A DNA stretch of 49,993 nt from Agromyces seonyuensis (GTDB lineage Bacteria > Actinomycetota > Actinomycetes > Actinomycetales > Microbacteriaceae): assembly GCF_009789225.1 (NCBI RefSeq), contig NZ_WSTA01000022.1, positions 1 to 49,993 on the forward strand, written 5' to 3'. The notes beneath the pieces are model-generated. The model was not told where the DNA came from and ran no database searches. It saw nothing but the letters and a program-made list of their open reading frames with translations. Positions 25,578 to 34,560 of this stretch are shown here, piece after piece; position 1 is the first letter of the stretch, and every line of letters begins with the position of its first letter. The translations under genes and the position numbers were made by a program.

Positions 25578-28505
25578 ATGGCTCAGCTCCTCCACCGCCT
25601 CGGCCGCTTCGCCTACCGCCGTGCGCGGCTCGTCATCGTCGCGTGGGTCGTGATCCTCGCGGGCCTGCTCGGGGGCGGCATCGCGCTCGGCGGCCAGCTC
25701 CAGGAGTCGTTCACGATCCCCGGCACCGAGTCGCAGGAGGCGATCGACCAGCTCGCCGCCGTCTTCCCCGAGACCGCGGGCGCGTCGGCCAAAGCCGTCG
25801 TGCAGGCGCCCGAGGGCGCCGACGTCGAGGACGAGCCGTACGCGGGCGCCATCGAGGAGCTCGCCGACGAGCTGCGCGACGTCGACGGGGTCGCGAACGT
25901 GCTGAGCCCCTTCGACGAGTACGCGGGCGACCAGATCTCGGCCGACGGACGCACCGCCTACGTGCAGGTGCAGTTCGACGGCAAGGGCACCGACGTCACC
26001 CCGGAGGTCATCGCGGCCGTCCAGGCCACCGCGCCGGTCGCCGAGGACGCCGGTCTCGTGGTCGCCTACGGCGGCGACGTCTTCCAGGAGACGACCTTCG
26101 GCCTCACCGTCACCGAGGTCTTCGGCGTCGTGTTCGCCGCCGTCGTGCTCATCGTCACGTTCGGCTCGCTGCTGGCCGCCGGGATGCCGCTCCTGACGGC
26201 CATCGTCGGCGTCGGCGCGAGCTTCGGCGTGCTCTCGATCGCCGCGGCCTTCACCACGGTCTCCTCGACGGCGCCGATGCTCGCCGTCATGATCGGCCTC
26301 GCGGTCGGCATCGACTACGCCCTGTTCATCGTGTCGCGCCACCGCAACCAGCTCGCGCGCGGCGCCGACCCCGAGGAATCGGCGGCCGAGGCTGTCGCCA
26401 CCTCGGGCGGCGCGGTCGTCTTCGCCGGCCTCACCGTCGTCATCGCACTGCTCGGACTGCTCGTCGTGGGCATCCCGTTCCTCTCGGTCATGGGCGTGGG
26501 CGCCGCGTTCGCCGTCGCGATCGCCGTGCTCGGCGCCGTGACCCTGCTCCCGGCGATCCTCGGCCTCGCGAAGGGACGCCTCACCCCGAAGCCCGGCAGC
26601 CGCGCCGCCAGGCGCGCGCTCGCGGACGACGACGCCCCGAAGAAGACCATGGGACGCCGCTGGGTCGACCTCGTGCTCAAGGCCCCCGTCGTGCCGCTCG
26701 TGCTCGTCGTCGGCGTGCTCGGCACCGCCGCGCTGCCCGCGCTCGACCTCGACCTGAACCTCCCGCTCTCCAACGGCGAGGCCGGCTCGAGCCCCCGCGA
26801 GGCGTACGACCTCATCGACGAGGGCTTCGGCCCCGGCTACAACGGGCCGCTCATCATCACCGCCGACATCACGCAGTCGACCGATCCGATCGGCGACCTC
26901 GCGTCGATCCGCAGCGACCTCGAGCAGGTCGACGGCCTCGTGTACGTGGGCCAGGGACTGCCGAACCCGGCCGTCGACACCGCGGTCTTCCAGGTCATCC
27001 CGGAGTCGGCGCCGAACTCGACCGAGACGAAGGCGATCGTCGAGGACCTGCGCGAACTCGCCCCGTCGCTCGAGGACGAGTACGGCATCCCGCTCGCCGT
27101 GACCGGCTACACCGCCGTCGCGATCGACATCTCCAACCGGCTCGACGAGGCGATCGTGCCCTTCGCCCTCATCGTCGTCGGGCTCTCGGTCATCCTGCTC
27201 ATGATGGTGTTCCGGTCGGTGTTCGTGCCGATCAAGGCCGCCGTCGGCTTCCTGCTCTCCGCGTTCGGCGCGATCGGCGCGACCGTCGCCGCCTTCCAGT
27301 GGGGCTGGTTCGCCGACGTGCTGCATCTGGAGCCCGGGCCGATCCTCTCGTTCCTGCCGATCCTGCTCATGGCCGTGCTGTTCGGCCTCGCGATGGACTA
27401 CGAAGTGTTCCTCGTCTCCGGCATGCGCGAGGAGTTCGTGCACTCGCGCGATCCCGACCGCGCGGTGCGCCACGGCTTCCAGCACTCCGCCCGCGTCGTC
27501 ACCGCCGCCGCGCTCATCATGTTCTTCGTCTTCGCCGCATTCGTGCCGGAGGGCGCGGGCCCGATCAAGGGCATCGCCTTCGCGCTCGCAGTCGGCGTCG
27601 CCTTCGACGCCTTCCTCGTGCGCATGACGCTCGTGCCGGCCGCGATGGCGCTCGCCGGCCGCGGCGCCTGGTGGCTGCCGAGGTGGCTCGGCCGCATCCT
27701 GCCCGATGTCGACATCGAGGGCGCGGGCCTGCGCCGTCATCTCGAGGATGCCCGTTGGGCGCATTCCCGCGATGCGGCCCTCACGCTCGAGGGCGCGGAG
27801 TTCGGCCGCGAGGACGCCCGCTTCGGGCCCGTCGACCTCGAACTGCCCGGCGGCACGCTCGTGCTCGGCGCGGATGCCGCCGAACGGCGTATCCTCGCCG
27901 CGACCCTCGCCGGTCGACTGCCCCTCGTCGCCGGTCGCGCCCAGGTGCTCGGCCGCCCGCTCCCGAGCGACGCGCGCGCCGTGCTGCGCCGTGTCGCCGT
28001 CGCCGAGCTCAGCGGCTCGGCCGGGGCCGGGGTCACCGCCGGGGAGGTCGTCGCAGCCCGCCTCGACGCCGCCGCGCCGGTCTGGCGGCTCGCCCCGGCG
28101 CCCGCGGCCATCGAACGGATGCTGGGTCGCGCCCGGCTCGCCGCCGACGATCGCGCCATCCTCCCGGATGCGCCGCTCGCCGCGCTCGACCCCCTCTCGC
28201 GCGCCGCCGTGATCGCGGCCGCCGCGCTCGCCGAGGAGCCCGGGATGCTCGTCGTCGACGCCGGCGACGCAGCGGCCCCCGGCATCGACCGTCTCGCGTC
28301 GATGCTCGGCATTATCGCCGAGGACGTGCCCGTCGTGCTGCTCGTGCCCGCGGGCGCCGCCGCCGCGGACGTCGTCGTCCCCGCGCCCGCCGAGGCGCAC
28401 GATGCGCCCCTCGTGCTCACCGGGGCGGCGAGCCCCGCACCCGCCGTCGCCCCCGTCGCCCCGGCCGAACCCGCCGCGGCGAACACCGGAGAGGAAGCCC
28501 GATGA
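25578..28505 (+). CDS. MMPL/RND-type transporter fused to a degenerate ABC ATPase-like domain
   Basis: Residues 1-720 are a complete MMPL exporter: helix 1 (LVIVAWVVILAGLLGGGIAL), a first extracytoplasmic domain, helices 2-6 with IGLAVGIDYALFIVSRHRNQ, a second extracytoplasmic domain and helices 7-12 with LFGLAMDYEVFLVSGMREEF. The two G-x-D-Y motifs carry the proton-relay aspartates. Residues 734-940 look like an ABC nucleotide-binding domain that has lost its active residues: the P-loop position reads LVLGADAAERRIL (G764; no G-K-S/T), Walker B is GMLVVDAGDAA (D894 but no catalytic Glu), and no LSGGQ remains. A short Ala/Pro tail ends the protein. It overlaps the YhgE gene by 4 nt. The ABC resemblance is my reading, not a search result. 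Confidence 0.88.
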   Translation: MAQLLHRLGRFAYRRARLVIVAWVVILAGLLGGGIALGGQLQESFTIPGTESQEAIDQLAAVFPETAGASAKAVVQAPEGADVEDEPYAGAIEELADELRDVDGVANVLSPFDEYAGDQISADGRTAYVQVQFDGKGTDVTPEVIAAVQATAPVAEDAGLVVAYGGDVFQETTFGLTVTEVFGVVFAAVVLIVTFGSLLAAGMPLLTAIVGVGASFGVLSIAAAFTTVSSTAPMLAVMIGLAVGIDYALFIVSRHRNQLARGADPEESAAEAVATSGGAVVFAGLTVVIALLGLLVVGIPFLSVMGVGAAFAVAIAVLGAVTLLPAILGLAKGRLTPKPGSRAARRALADDDAPKKTMGRRWVDLVLKAPVVPLVLVVGVLGTAALPALDLDLNLPLSNGEAGSSPREAYDLIDEGFGPGYNGPLIITADITQSTDPIGDLASIRSDLEQVDGLVYVGQGLPNPAVDTAVFQVIPESAPNSTETKAIVEDLRELAPSLEDEYGIPLAVTGYTAVAIDISNRLDEAIVPFALIVVGLSVILLMMVFRSVFVPIKAAVGFLLSAFGAIGATVAAFQWGWFADVLHLEPGPILSFLPILLMAVLFGLAMDYEVFLVSGMREEFVHSRDPDRAVRHGFQHSARVVTAAALIMFFVFAAFVPEGAGPIKGIAFALAVGVAFDAFLVRMTLVPAAMALAGRGAWWLPRWLGRILPDVDIEGAGLRRHLEDARWAHSRDAALTLEGAEFGREDARFGPVDLELPGGTLVLGADAAERRILAATLAGRLPLVAGRAQVLGRPLPSDARAVLRRVAVAELSGSAGAGVTAGEVVAARLDAAAPVWRLAPAPAAIERMLGRARLAADDRAILPDAPLAALDPLSRAAVIAAAALAEEPGMLVVDAGDAAAPGIDRLASMLGIIAEDVPVVLLVPAGAAAADVVVPAPAEAHDAPLVLTGAASPAPAVAPVAPAEPAAANTGEEAR

Positions 28506-30598
28506 ACCCCCGCTTCGAACGCCTGCTCGGCCGCACCCCCGGCGGCCGTCGCGGTCGCCTCATCGCCCTGCTCGCGCTCGTGCTCCTCGTGCCGCTCGCG
28601 GTCGCCGGGTTCGTCTCGGGCGCGCTCGGCGGCGCCGGGACGACGCAGCGCATCCCCGCGATCGTCGTCAACAACGACGTCATGCAGACCACGACCGACG
28701 CCGACGGCAACGAGACCCCGGTGCTCGCCGGACGTCTCCTCGTGACCGAGCTCACCGGCGCGTCGGACGACGAGGCCGCGGGCTTCGACTGGACGATCTC
28801 GAACGACGCGGGCGCAGCCGAGGCGCTCGAGGACGGCACGGCGTACGCGGTGCTGACGATCCCCGCCGACTTCTCGGAGTCGGTGCTCTCGATGTCGGGG
28901 GCGGAGCCGCAGCGCGCCGACCTCTCGATCCGCACCGACGACGCGCACGGCTACCTCGCCGGGTCGGTCGTGCAGTCGATCGGCACGTCGATGACGGCGG
29001 CCTTCGGCCAGCAGCTCACCGAGACCTACCTGCAGGGCTTCTACGGCAACCTCGCCGCGCTCGGCGGGCAGCTCGGCGACGCGGCCGACGGCGCCGCGCA
29101 ACTCTCGAGCGGCGTCACGCAGGTCGCCGACGGGCTGGGGCAGCTCGCCGACGGCGCCGTGCAGTCCGCCGACGGCGCCGACGCCCTCTCATCGGGCGCG
29201 ACGCAGCTCTCGGGCGGCATCTCGCAGTACACCGACGGCGTCGACCGGCTCTCGGCCGGACTGTCGGCCTACGCGCCGGGCGTCGCCGAGTACACGGGCG
29301 GCGTCGACGGCATCGCCGCGGGGCTCGCGCAGCTGGATGCCGGCGTCAACGATCCGGCGACCGGCGGGCTCGACGCGCTCTCGAGCGGCGTCGAGCAGTA
29401 CACCGGCACGATCAACGGCGGGCTCGCCCAGGTCGAGACGTACGTCGGCCCCGCCGCCGACGAGTTCGACGCCTGGATCGCGGCCAACCGCGATCTCGTC
29501 GCCGAGTACCCCGAGTTGCAGGAGATCGCCGACCAGGTCGCCGCCGCGCGCACCGGCGTCGACCAGCTGCAGGCGGCCGGCACGACGCTGGCGACGCAGA
29601 CCCGTTCCACGCTCGGCGGCGTGAAGGGCGCGGTCTCCCAGCTGAGCGGGGGCCTCGCCGAGGTGTCCGCGGGCTCGCCCGGCATCCGCGACGGCGTTGC
29701 CGCGTTCGCTGCCGGTGCCGGGCAGCTCGCCTCCGGTTCCGTCGCGCTCGAGTCGGGCGCCTCCGGCCTCGCGGGCGGCACGGCCGAGCTCGCGGGCGGA
29801 CTCGACACCCTCGCGACGGGCGCGCAGGACGCCGCCGACGGCGCGGGCGAGCTCGAGGGCGGGGCGACGCAGCTCGCCGACGGCCTCGCCGACGGCGCGG
29901 AGAGTGCGAAGGCACTCGACTCCTTGAACGACGAGACGGCCGCCGTCCTCGCCGACCCGGTGGGCGCGACGACCGAGCGCGACAATGAGATCGGCTCGCT
30001 CGGCGAGGTCATCGGGATGCTCTTCGTGCCCGTCGGCCTCTGGCTCGGCGCACTCGCCCTCGTGCTCGCGTACCGTCCGGTGACCGCCGCCGCCCTCGCG
30101 TCGACGGCGTCGACCGGCCGCATCGCGGGCCGCGCGCTGCTGCGCGCCGGGCTCGTCGGCCTCGGACAGGCCGTCGTCGTCACCGCGCTGCTGCACCTCG
30201 CGATGGGCGTGCCGTGGTCGGCCGTCGGCGCGACGCTGCCGTTCGCGATGCTCACAGCCCTCTCGTTCACGGCGCTGCACGTGCTCCTCCGCACGGCGCT
30301 CGGCAAGTTCGGCCTCATCGCCTCGCTGCTGCTCGTCACCGTGCAGCTCACGAGCGCGGGCGGGCTCTACCCGATCGAGATCGTGTCGGGCCCGTTCCAG
30401 GCGATCAGCCCGTTGCTGCCGCTCACGTGGGGCGTCGCGGGGATGCAGGCGATCATCGCCGGCACGGGCGGCGCCGCGGTCGCGGGCCCGGCGCTCGTGC
30501 TCGTGCTCTTCGGGGCGATCGGCGCGGTCGGCACGCTGCTCGCGGTCTCCCGGCAGCGCGGCATCCGCTCGCTCGCATTCGCGCCCCTGGCCGAATAG
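28502..30598 (+). CDS. YhgE/Pip-domain membrane protein
   Basis: The 698-residue protein has an N-terminal helix (LIALLALVLLVPLAVAGFVS) and a conserved start of the exposed domain (PAIVVNNDVM). A long region of degenerate repeats follows (about 190-480), rich in LSSG, LADGA and LAGG steps, as in phage-infection proteins and type VII (EsaA-like) relatives. Five to six C-terminal helices (about 495-690) resemble an ABC-2 permease. It is probably a partner of the MMPL protein in a cell-envelope export complex; TetR-MMPL-YhgE neighbours are common in actinobacteria. Substrate unknown. Confidence 0.85.
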   Translation: MNPRFERLLGRTPGGRRGRLIALLALVLLVPLAVAGFVSGALGGAGTTQRIPAIVVNNDVMQTTTDADGNETPVLAGRLLVTELTGASDDEAAGFDWTISNDAGAAEALEDGTAYAVLTIPADFSESVLSMSGAEPQRADLSIRTDDAHGYLAGSVVQSIGTSMTAAFGQQLTETYLQGFYGNLAALGGQLGDAADGAAQLSSGVTQVADGLGQLADGAVQSADGADALSSGATQLSGGISQYTDGVDRLSAGLSAYAPGVAEYTGGVDGIAAGLAQLDAGVNDPATGGLDALSSGVEQYTGTINGGLAQVETYVGPAADEFDAWIAANRDLVAEYPELQEIADQVAAARTGVDQLQAAGTTLATQTRSTLGGVKGAVSQLSGGLAEVSAGSPGIRDGVAAFAAGAGQLASGSVALESGASGLAGGTAELAGGLDTLATGAQDAADGAGELEGGATQLADGLADGAESAKALDSLNDETAAVLADPVGATTERDNEIGSLGEVIGMLFVPVGLWLGALALVLAYRPVTAAALASTASTGRIAGRALLRAGLVGLGQAVVVTALLHLAMGVPWSAVGATLPFAMLTALSFTALHVLLRTALGKFGLIASLLLVTVQLTSAGGLYPIEIVSGPFQAISPLLPLTWGVAGMQAIIAGTGGAAVAGPALVLVLFGAIGAVGTLLAVSRQRGIRSLAFAPLAE

Positions 30599-30801
30599 GC
30601 CGGCGACGGCGGGGCGCGGCCGGCCGAGGAGTTCCGCGTTCTCGCGCTGTCGCGTTCTGCGATCACGCGGGTCGGCGATACGCGACACGAATGCAAGCGA
30701 TCCGCGACACCTCGCGACGGCGAGGAAGTCTCCCGACCGCACACGAGCCGGGGACAAATCCTCCGGGCAGTCGACTTGCGGCGCTGCGGGCGACTTCCGT
30801 C
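30599..30801. other. Intergenic stretch after the YhgE gene
   Basis: No gene and no clear hairpin is seen here. Base composition is slightly less GC-rich. It leads into the repeat array. Confidence 0.5.
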
Positions 30802-31165
30802 GGTCGAGGAGCGACGCAGTCGCGTCTCGAGACCCCGCAAGCCGACTGTCTCGTCGGTCGAGGAGCGACGTAGGAGCGTCTCGAGACCCCGCAAGCCGGC
30901 CGTCTCGTCGGTCGAGGAGCGACGCAGGAGCGTCTCGAGACCCCGCAAGCCGACCTCCCGGACCGGGCGCCGCATACTGCGGGGTCTCGATACGGCGCTG
31001 GCGCGCCTACTCGACCAGCGGAGCGGCAGCTACTCCGCGGCGCTGCGCGCCGTCTCGTCGGTCGAGGAGCGACGCAGGAGCGTCTCGAGACCCCGCAAGC
31101 CGACCTCCTGGGCCGGGAGCCGCATCCTGCGGGGGCTCGATACGGCGCTGGCGCGCCGACTCGAC
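30802..31165. repeat. Repeat array: three 54-bp units then two 150-bp composite units
   Basis: Copies of GGTCGAGGAGCGACGCAG ... TCTCGAGACCCCGCAAGCC start at 30802, 30856 and 30910 (period 54). The third copy also begins a longer unit that holds an inverted-type arm (GGTCTCGATACGGCGCTGG, 30983) and GAGCGGCAGCTACTCCGC. That unit repeats from 31060 (period 150). Single base changes separate the copies. Each arm pair can fold back on itself (GGTCGAG with CTCGAGACC), as in REP elements. Related copies lie at 23973 and 38636. Confidence 0.9.
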
Positions 31166-31179
31166 CAGCGGAGCGGCAG

Positions 31180-32034
31180 CTACTCCGCGGCGCCGGGGCG
31201 CAGCGAGTCGGTCGCGTAGGCCGACGGACGCTGCGGCGCCCGCGCGGCCGCGGTGTGGCGGCGGGCGAACTCGACGGTCTCGCGCAGCAGGTCGAGGCGC
31301 TCGGCCTCGCTCTTGGCCTTGCGGGTGTTGATCTCGGCGACGATCTGGCCGTCCCAGCCGCGGGCGGCGAGCGTCTCGAGCACTTCGGCGACGGGTTCGT
31401 TGCCGTGGCCGGGCAGCAGGTGCTCGTCGAAGATCTGCCCCTCGCCGATCGGCCCGGAGCCGTCGCAGAGGTGGATGTGGCGCAGCCTCGACCCGAGGTC
31501 GCGCACGAAGTCCATGCTGTTCACGCCCGAGAGGGCGGCGTGCGAGCAGTCGAGGGTGACGGCGTCGCAGTCCATGACCCGGGGGTCCCAACCGGGGGAG
31601 TAGGCCTTGAGGTTCTTGCCCGCCGCACGCCACGGGAACATGTTCTCGACGGCGATCTCGACGCCGGAGTCGGTCGAGATGCGCCGCACGATGTCGAGGA
31701 ACTGCGTGGCGTAGCCCGCCTGCCAGCGGAACGGCGGGTGCACCACGACGGTGCTGGCGCCCGTGTCGCGCGCGAGCTCGGCCGTGCGCTGGAGCTTGAT
31801 CTCGGGATCCCGGCCCCAGACGAAGTGCGTCAGGAGCAGGACGGGGGCGTGGATCGAGAGGACCGGGAGGTCGTAGGCCTCGCTGAGCTCGCGCAGGATG
31901 CGGGCATCCTGGGTCGTCGGCTCGTTCGTGACCATGATCTCGAGGCCGTCGAATCCGGCCAGCTTCGCGAGCCGGAACGCGGGTTCCGGCTCGAGCGGAT
32001 AGACGCACGTGGTGCTCATGCCGACGGGAATCAT
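31180..32034 (-). CDS. Sugar phosphate isomerase/epimerase (TIM barrel, AP endonuclease 2 family)
   Basis: The 284-residue protein fits the xylose isomerase-like TIM-barrel family: start MIPVGMSTTCVYPLEPEPAF, then AGFDGLEIMV, LSIHAPVLLLTHF, TVVVHPPFRWQ, VEIAVENMFPW, DAVTLDCSHAA, LRHIHLCDGSG and GQIVAEINTR, which supply the metal-binding His, Glu and Asp residues. Members act on sugars, inositols or DNA; the substrate here is unknown. TAGGCT lies 10 nt before the ATG. The last four residues (GAAE) and the TAG stop lie in the repeat array, so the tail is repeat-derived. Confidence 0.85.
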   Translation of the reverse strand: MIPVGMSTTCVYPLEPEPAFRLAKLAGFDGLEIMVTNEPTTQDARILRELSEAYDLPVLSIHAPVLLLTHFVWGRDPEIKLQRTAELARDTGASTVVVHPPFRWQAGYATQFLDIVRRISTDSGVEIAVENMFPWRAAGKNLKAYSPGWDPRVMDCDAVTLDCSHAALSGVNSMDFVRDLGSRLRHIHLCDGSGPIGEGQIFDEHLLPGHGNEPVAEVLETLAARGWDGQIVAEINTRKAKSEAERLDLLRETVEFARRHTAAARAPQRPSAYATDSLRPGAAE

Positions 32035-32252
32035 CAGATCACCGAGCCTACCCGTGCCGCACCGCTCCGAGTCGAGATCCACGGCGAACGCATGGCGAAC
32101 GGATGCGGCGACCGGGGCGACGAGCGCGCGATAGCGCGTCGGCGCCCGCGGGGCAAGGGTCGGCGGCACGACGGGCCGGGGCGATAGCCTGGACCGACGC
32201 AGAGCAAGGCCAGGGACTCTGAGATCCTGCGCCGGAGGGGACTCGGCCGACG

Positions 32253-34469
32253 ATGCCGAACGAGCATGAAGACCTCTATCTCGACGCCGCCTACGACTTC
32301 ATCGTGGTGTCGAACCGACTGCCCGTGGACCATGTGGTCGACGAGCACGGCGCAGACGGCTGGAAGGTCTCGCCCGGCGGGCTCGTGACCGCCCTCGAAC
32401 CCGTCATGCGCGAAGCGGGCGGCGCCTGGATCGGCTGGGCCGGGGTCGCCGACCAGGAGTTCGACCCCTTCGAGCACGACGGCATCACGCTCGTGCCCGT
32501 CCCGCTGTCCGAGGACGAGGTGCAGGACTACTACGAGGGCTTCTCCAACGACACCCTCTGGCCGCTCTACCACGACGTCATCGCGCCGCCGAGCTTCCAC
32601 CGCGAATGGTGGGACGCGTACGTCCGTGTGAACCGGCGCTTCGCCGAGGCCGCGGCCCGCGTCGCCTCGCGCGGCGCCGTCGTGTGGGTGCAGGACTACC
32701 AGCTGCAGCTCGTGCCGAAGATGCTGCGCGAGGCGCGCCCTGACCTCGTGATCGGCTTCTTCGACCACATCCCGTTCCCCGCCTACGGCATCTACTCGCA
32801 GCTGCCGTGGCGGCGCCAGGTCATCGACGGGCTGCTCGGCGCCGACGTCATCGGGTTCCAGCGCACGGCCGACGCCGGCAACTTCGGCCGCGCGGTGCGC
32901 CGCCTGTTCGGCTACACGACCCGCGGCAACGTCATCGAGGTGCCCGACGGTGCGGGCGGCGTGCGCCGCGTCATCCATCGCGCCTTCCCGATCTCGATCG
33001 ACGCGAACGCGTTCGAGTCGCTCGCCCGCCGACCCGACGTGCAGGAGCGCGCGCGGCAGATCCGCGAGAGCCTCGGCAACCCCGAGACGATCCTCCTCGG
33101 CGTCGACCGGCTCGACTACACGAAGGGCATCCGGCACCGCCTGAAGGCGTTCGGCGAGCTGCTCAACGAGGGGCGGCTCGAAGTCGAGCACGCGACGCTC
33201 ATCCAGGTCGCGAGCCCGTCGCGCGAGCGGGTCGAGACCTACATGCAGCTCCGCGACGAGATCGAACTGACGGTGGGCCGCCTGAACGGCGACCAGTCGA
33301 CCATCGGTCACCAGGCCGTCGCCTACCTCCACCACGGGTACCCCCGCGAGGAGATGGCGGCCCTCTACCTGGCCGCCGACGTCATGCTCGTCACCGCGCT
33401 CCGCGACGGCATGAACCTCGTCGCCAAGGAGTACGTCGCCTGCCGCTTCGACAACGACGGCGCGCTCGTGCTCTCCGAGTTCGCCGGCGCGAGCGACGAG
33501 CTCAAGCAGGCCGTGCTCGTGAACCCGCACGACATCGAGGGCCTCAAGGACGCCATCATCGAGGCCGTCGAGATGCCGAAGAAGGAGCGGGCGCGGCGGA
33601 TGCGGGCGCTGCGGCGCCGCGTGACGGAGCACGATGTCGCGCGCTGGTCGGCGTCGTTCCTCGAGGCGCTCACCGGCGCGGGCGTCATCCCCGCCGGCGT
33701 CAGCGAACCGCTGCAGGAGGCCGCGCAGCGCCTCGCGGGCGCGGAACGCCTCCTCGTCGCGCTCGACTTCGACGGCACGCTCTCGCCGCACGTCGACGAC
33801 CCCGAGGACGCGCGGCCCACCCCGGCCGCCGTCGCCGCGATCGAGCGCCTCGCCGAGCTGCCCGACACCCGGGTCGCGCTCGTGTCCGGGCGCGCGCTCG
33901 AGAGCCTGCGCCGCGTCGCCGACCCCGCGCCCGGCGTGCTGCTCTCCGGCTCGCACGGCGTCGAGCTGCAGCTCGACGACCAGGGCCCGACGCTCGACCT
34001 GCTCGACGCCGAGCTGGCCGACCTCGCCGAGCTCCAGCGCATCGTCGACGAGCTCGCGGACGGCGTCGAGGGGGCGCGGGCCGAGCGCAAGCCCGCGGGC
34101 GTCGCACTGCACACGCGGCAGATGCCGCCCGCCGAGGGCGCCGCCCTCCAGCGGGAGGCGCGCAACCGGCTGCACGAGGCACTGCCGCACTTGACGGTCC
34201 GCGACGGCAAGAACGTGCTCGAGTTCGCCGTGCGCCCGGCCGACAAGGGCGACGCGGTGCGCCGGCTCCGCCAGCACATCGGCGCCGACGCGGTGCTCTA
34301 CGTGGGCGACGACGTCACCGACGAGGATGCCTTCGCGGCACTGGAGTCCGACGACGTCGGTGTCAAGGTCGGCGTCGGCAAGTCGCTCGCCTGGCACCGG
34401 CTGAAGTCGGTCGACGACGTCGCGACGCTGCTCGATCTCCTCGCCGACCTGCGTGCCGAGCAGGGCTGA
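32253..34469 (+). CDS. otsAB: Bifunctional trehalose-6-phosphate synthase/phosphatase
   Basis: The 738-residue fusion makes trehalose from UDP- (or GDP-)glucose and glucose-6-phosphate. Residues 1-470 are the GT20 synthase (VVSNRLPV, SPGGLVTALEP, WVQDYQLQLVP, HIPFPAY, GVDRLDYTKGI, ALRDGMNLVAKEYVA). Residues about 495-738 are the HAD-type phosphatase: DFDGTL with nucleophile D505, VSGR, SGSHGVEL, and YVGDDVTDEDAF. The two parts are separate genes in many bacteria. GGAGGGG lies 12 nt before the ATG, and TAGCCT upstream (about 32192) is a possible -10. Trehalose protects against drying and osmotic stress. Confidence 0.95.
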   Translation: MPNEHEDLYLDAAYDFIVVSNRLPVDHVVDEHGADGWKVSPGGLVTALEPVMREAGGAWIGWAGVADQEFDPFEHDGITLVPVPLSEDEVQDYYEGFSNDTLWPLYHDVIAPPSFHREWWDAYVRVNRRFAEAAARVASRGAVVWVQDYQLQLVPKMLREARPDLVIGFFDHIPFPAYGIYSQLPWRRQVIDGLLGADVIGFQRTADAGNFGRAVRRLFGYTTRGNVIEVPDGAGGVRRVIHRAFPISIDANAFESLARRPDVQERARQIRESLGNPETILLGVDRLDYTKGIRHRLKAFGELLNEGRLEVEHATLIQVASPSRERVETYMQLRDEIELTVGRLNGDQSTIGHQAVAYLHHGYPREEMAALYLAADVMLVTALRDGMNLVAKEYVACRFDNDGALVLSEFAGASDELKQAVLVNPHDIEGLKDAIIEAVEMPKKERARRMRALRRRVTEHDVARWSASFLEALTGAGVIPAGVSEPLQEAAQRLAGAERLLVALDFDGTLSPHVDDPEDARPTPAAVAAIERLAELPDTRVALVSGRALESLRRVADPAPGVLLSGSHGVELQLDDQGPTLDLLDAELADLAELQRIVDELADGVEGARAERKPAGVALHTRQMPPAEGAALQREARNRLHEALPHLTVRDGKNVLEFAVRPADKGDAVRRLRQHIGADAVLYVGDDVTDEDAFAALESDDVGVKVGVGKSLAWHRLKSVDDVATLLDLLADLRAEQG

Positions 34470-34548
34470 GTCCGGCCGCGGCGCGACGTCGCCGCGCGCC
34501 GGGCGTCCCTCGGGCGTCACCATGGGAAAGGCGGCATCCCAGCGGTCG

Positions 34549-34554
34549 TAGACT
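34549..34554 (+). promoter_or_regulatory. Predicted ilvD -10 element (leaderless)
   Basis: TAGACT ends 6 nt before the ilvD ATG (34561). The intervening CGCTGC is not a ribosome site. No good -35 is visible. Confidence 0.55.
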
Positions 34555-34560
34555 CGCTGC

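Noticed and set aside
25203-28400. 1065-residue minus-strand open frame opposite the MMPL gene
   Set aside because: High-GC shadow frame with DRDGEREG-like composition and no recognisable domain.
30802-31165. Regular spaced repeats as a CRISPR array
   Set aside because: Units are contiguous or nested, spacers are themselves repeats, arms are related to dispersed copies and there are no cas genes.
30776-31219. Repetitive open frame on the plus strand (VSSVEERRRSVSRPRKP repeats) and a similar one on the minus strand
   Set aside because: Both arise because repeat periods 54 and 150 are multiples of three; no ribosome site and no codon preference.
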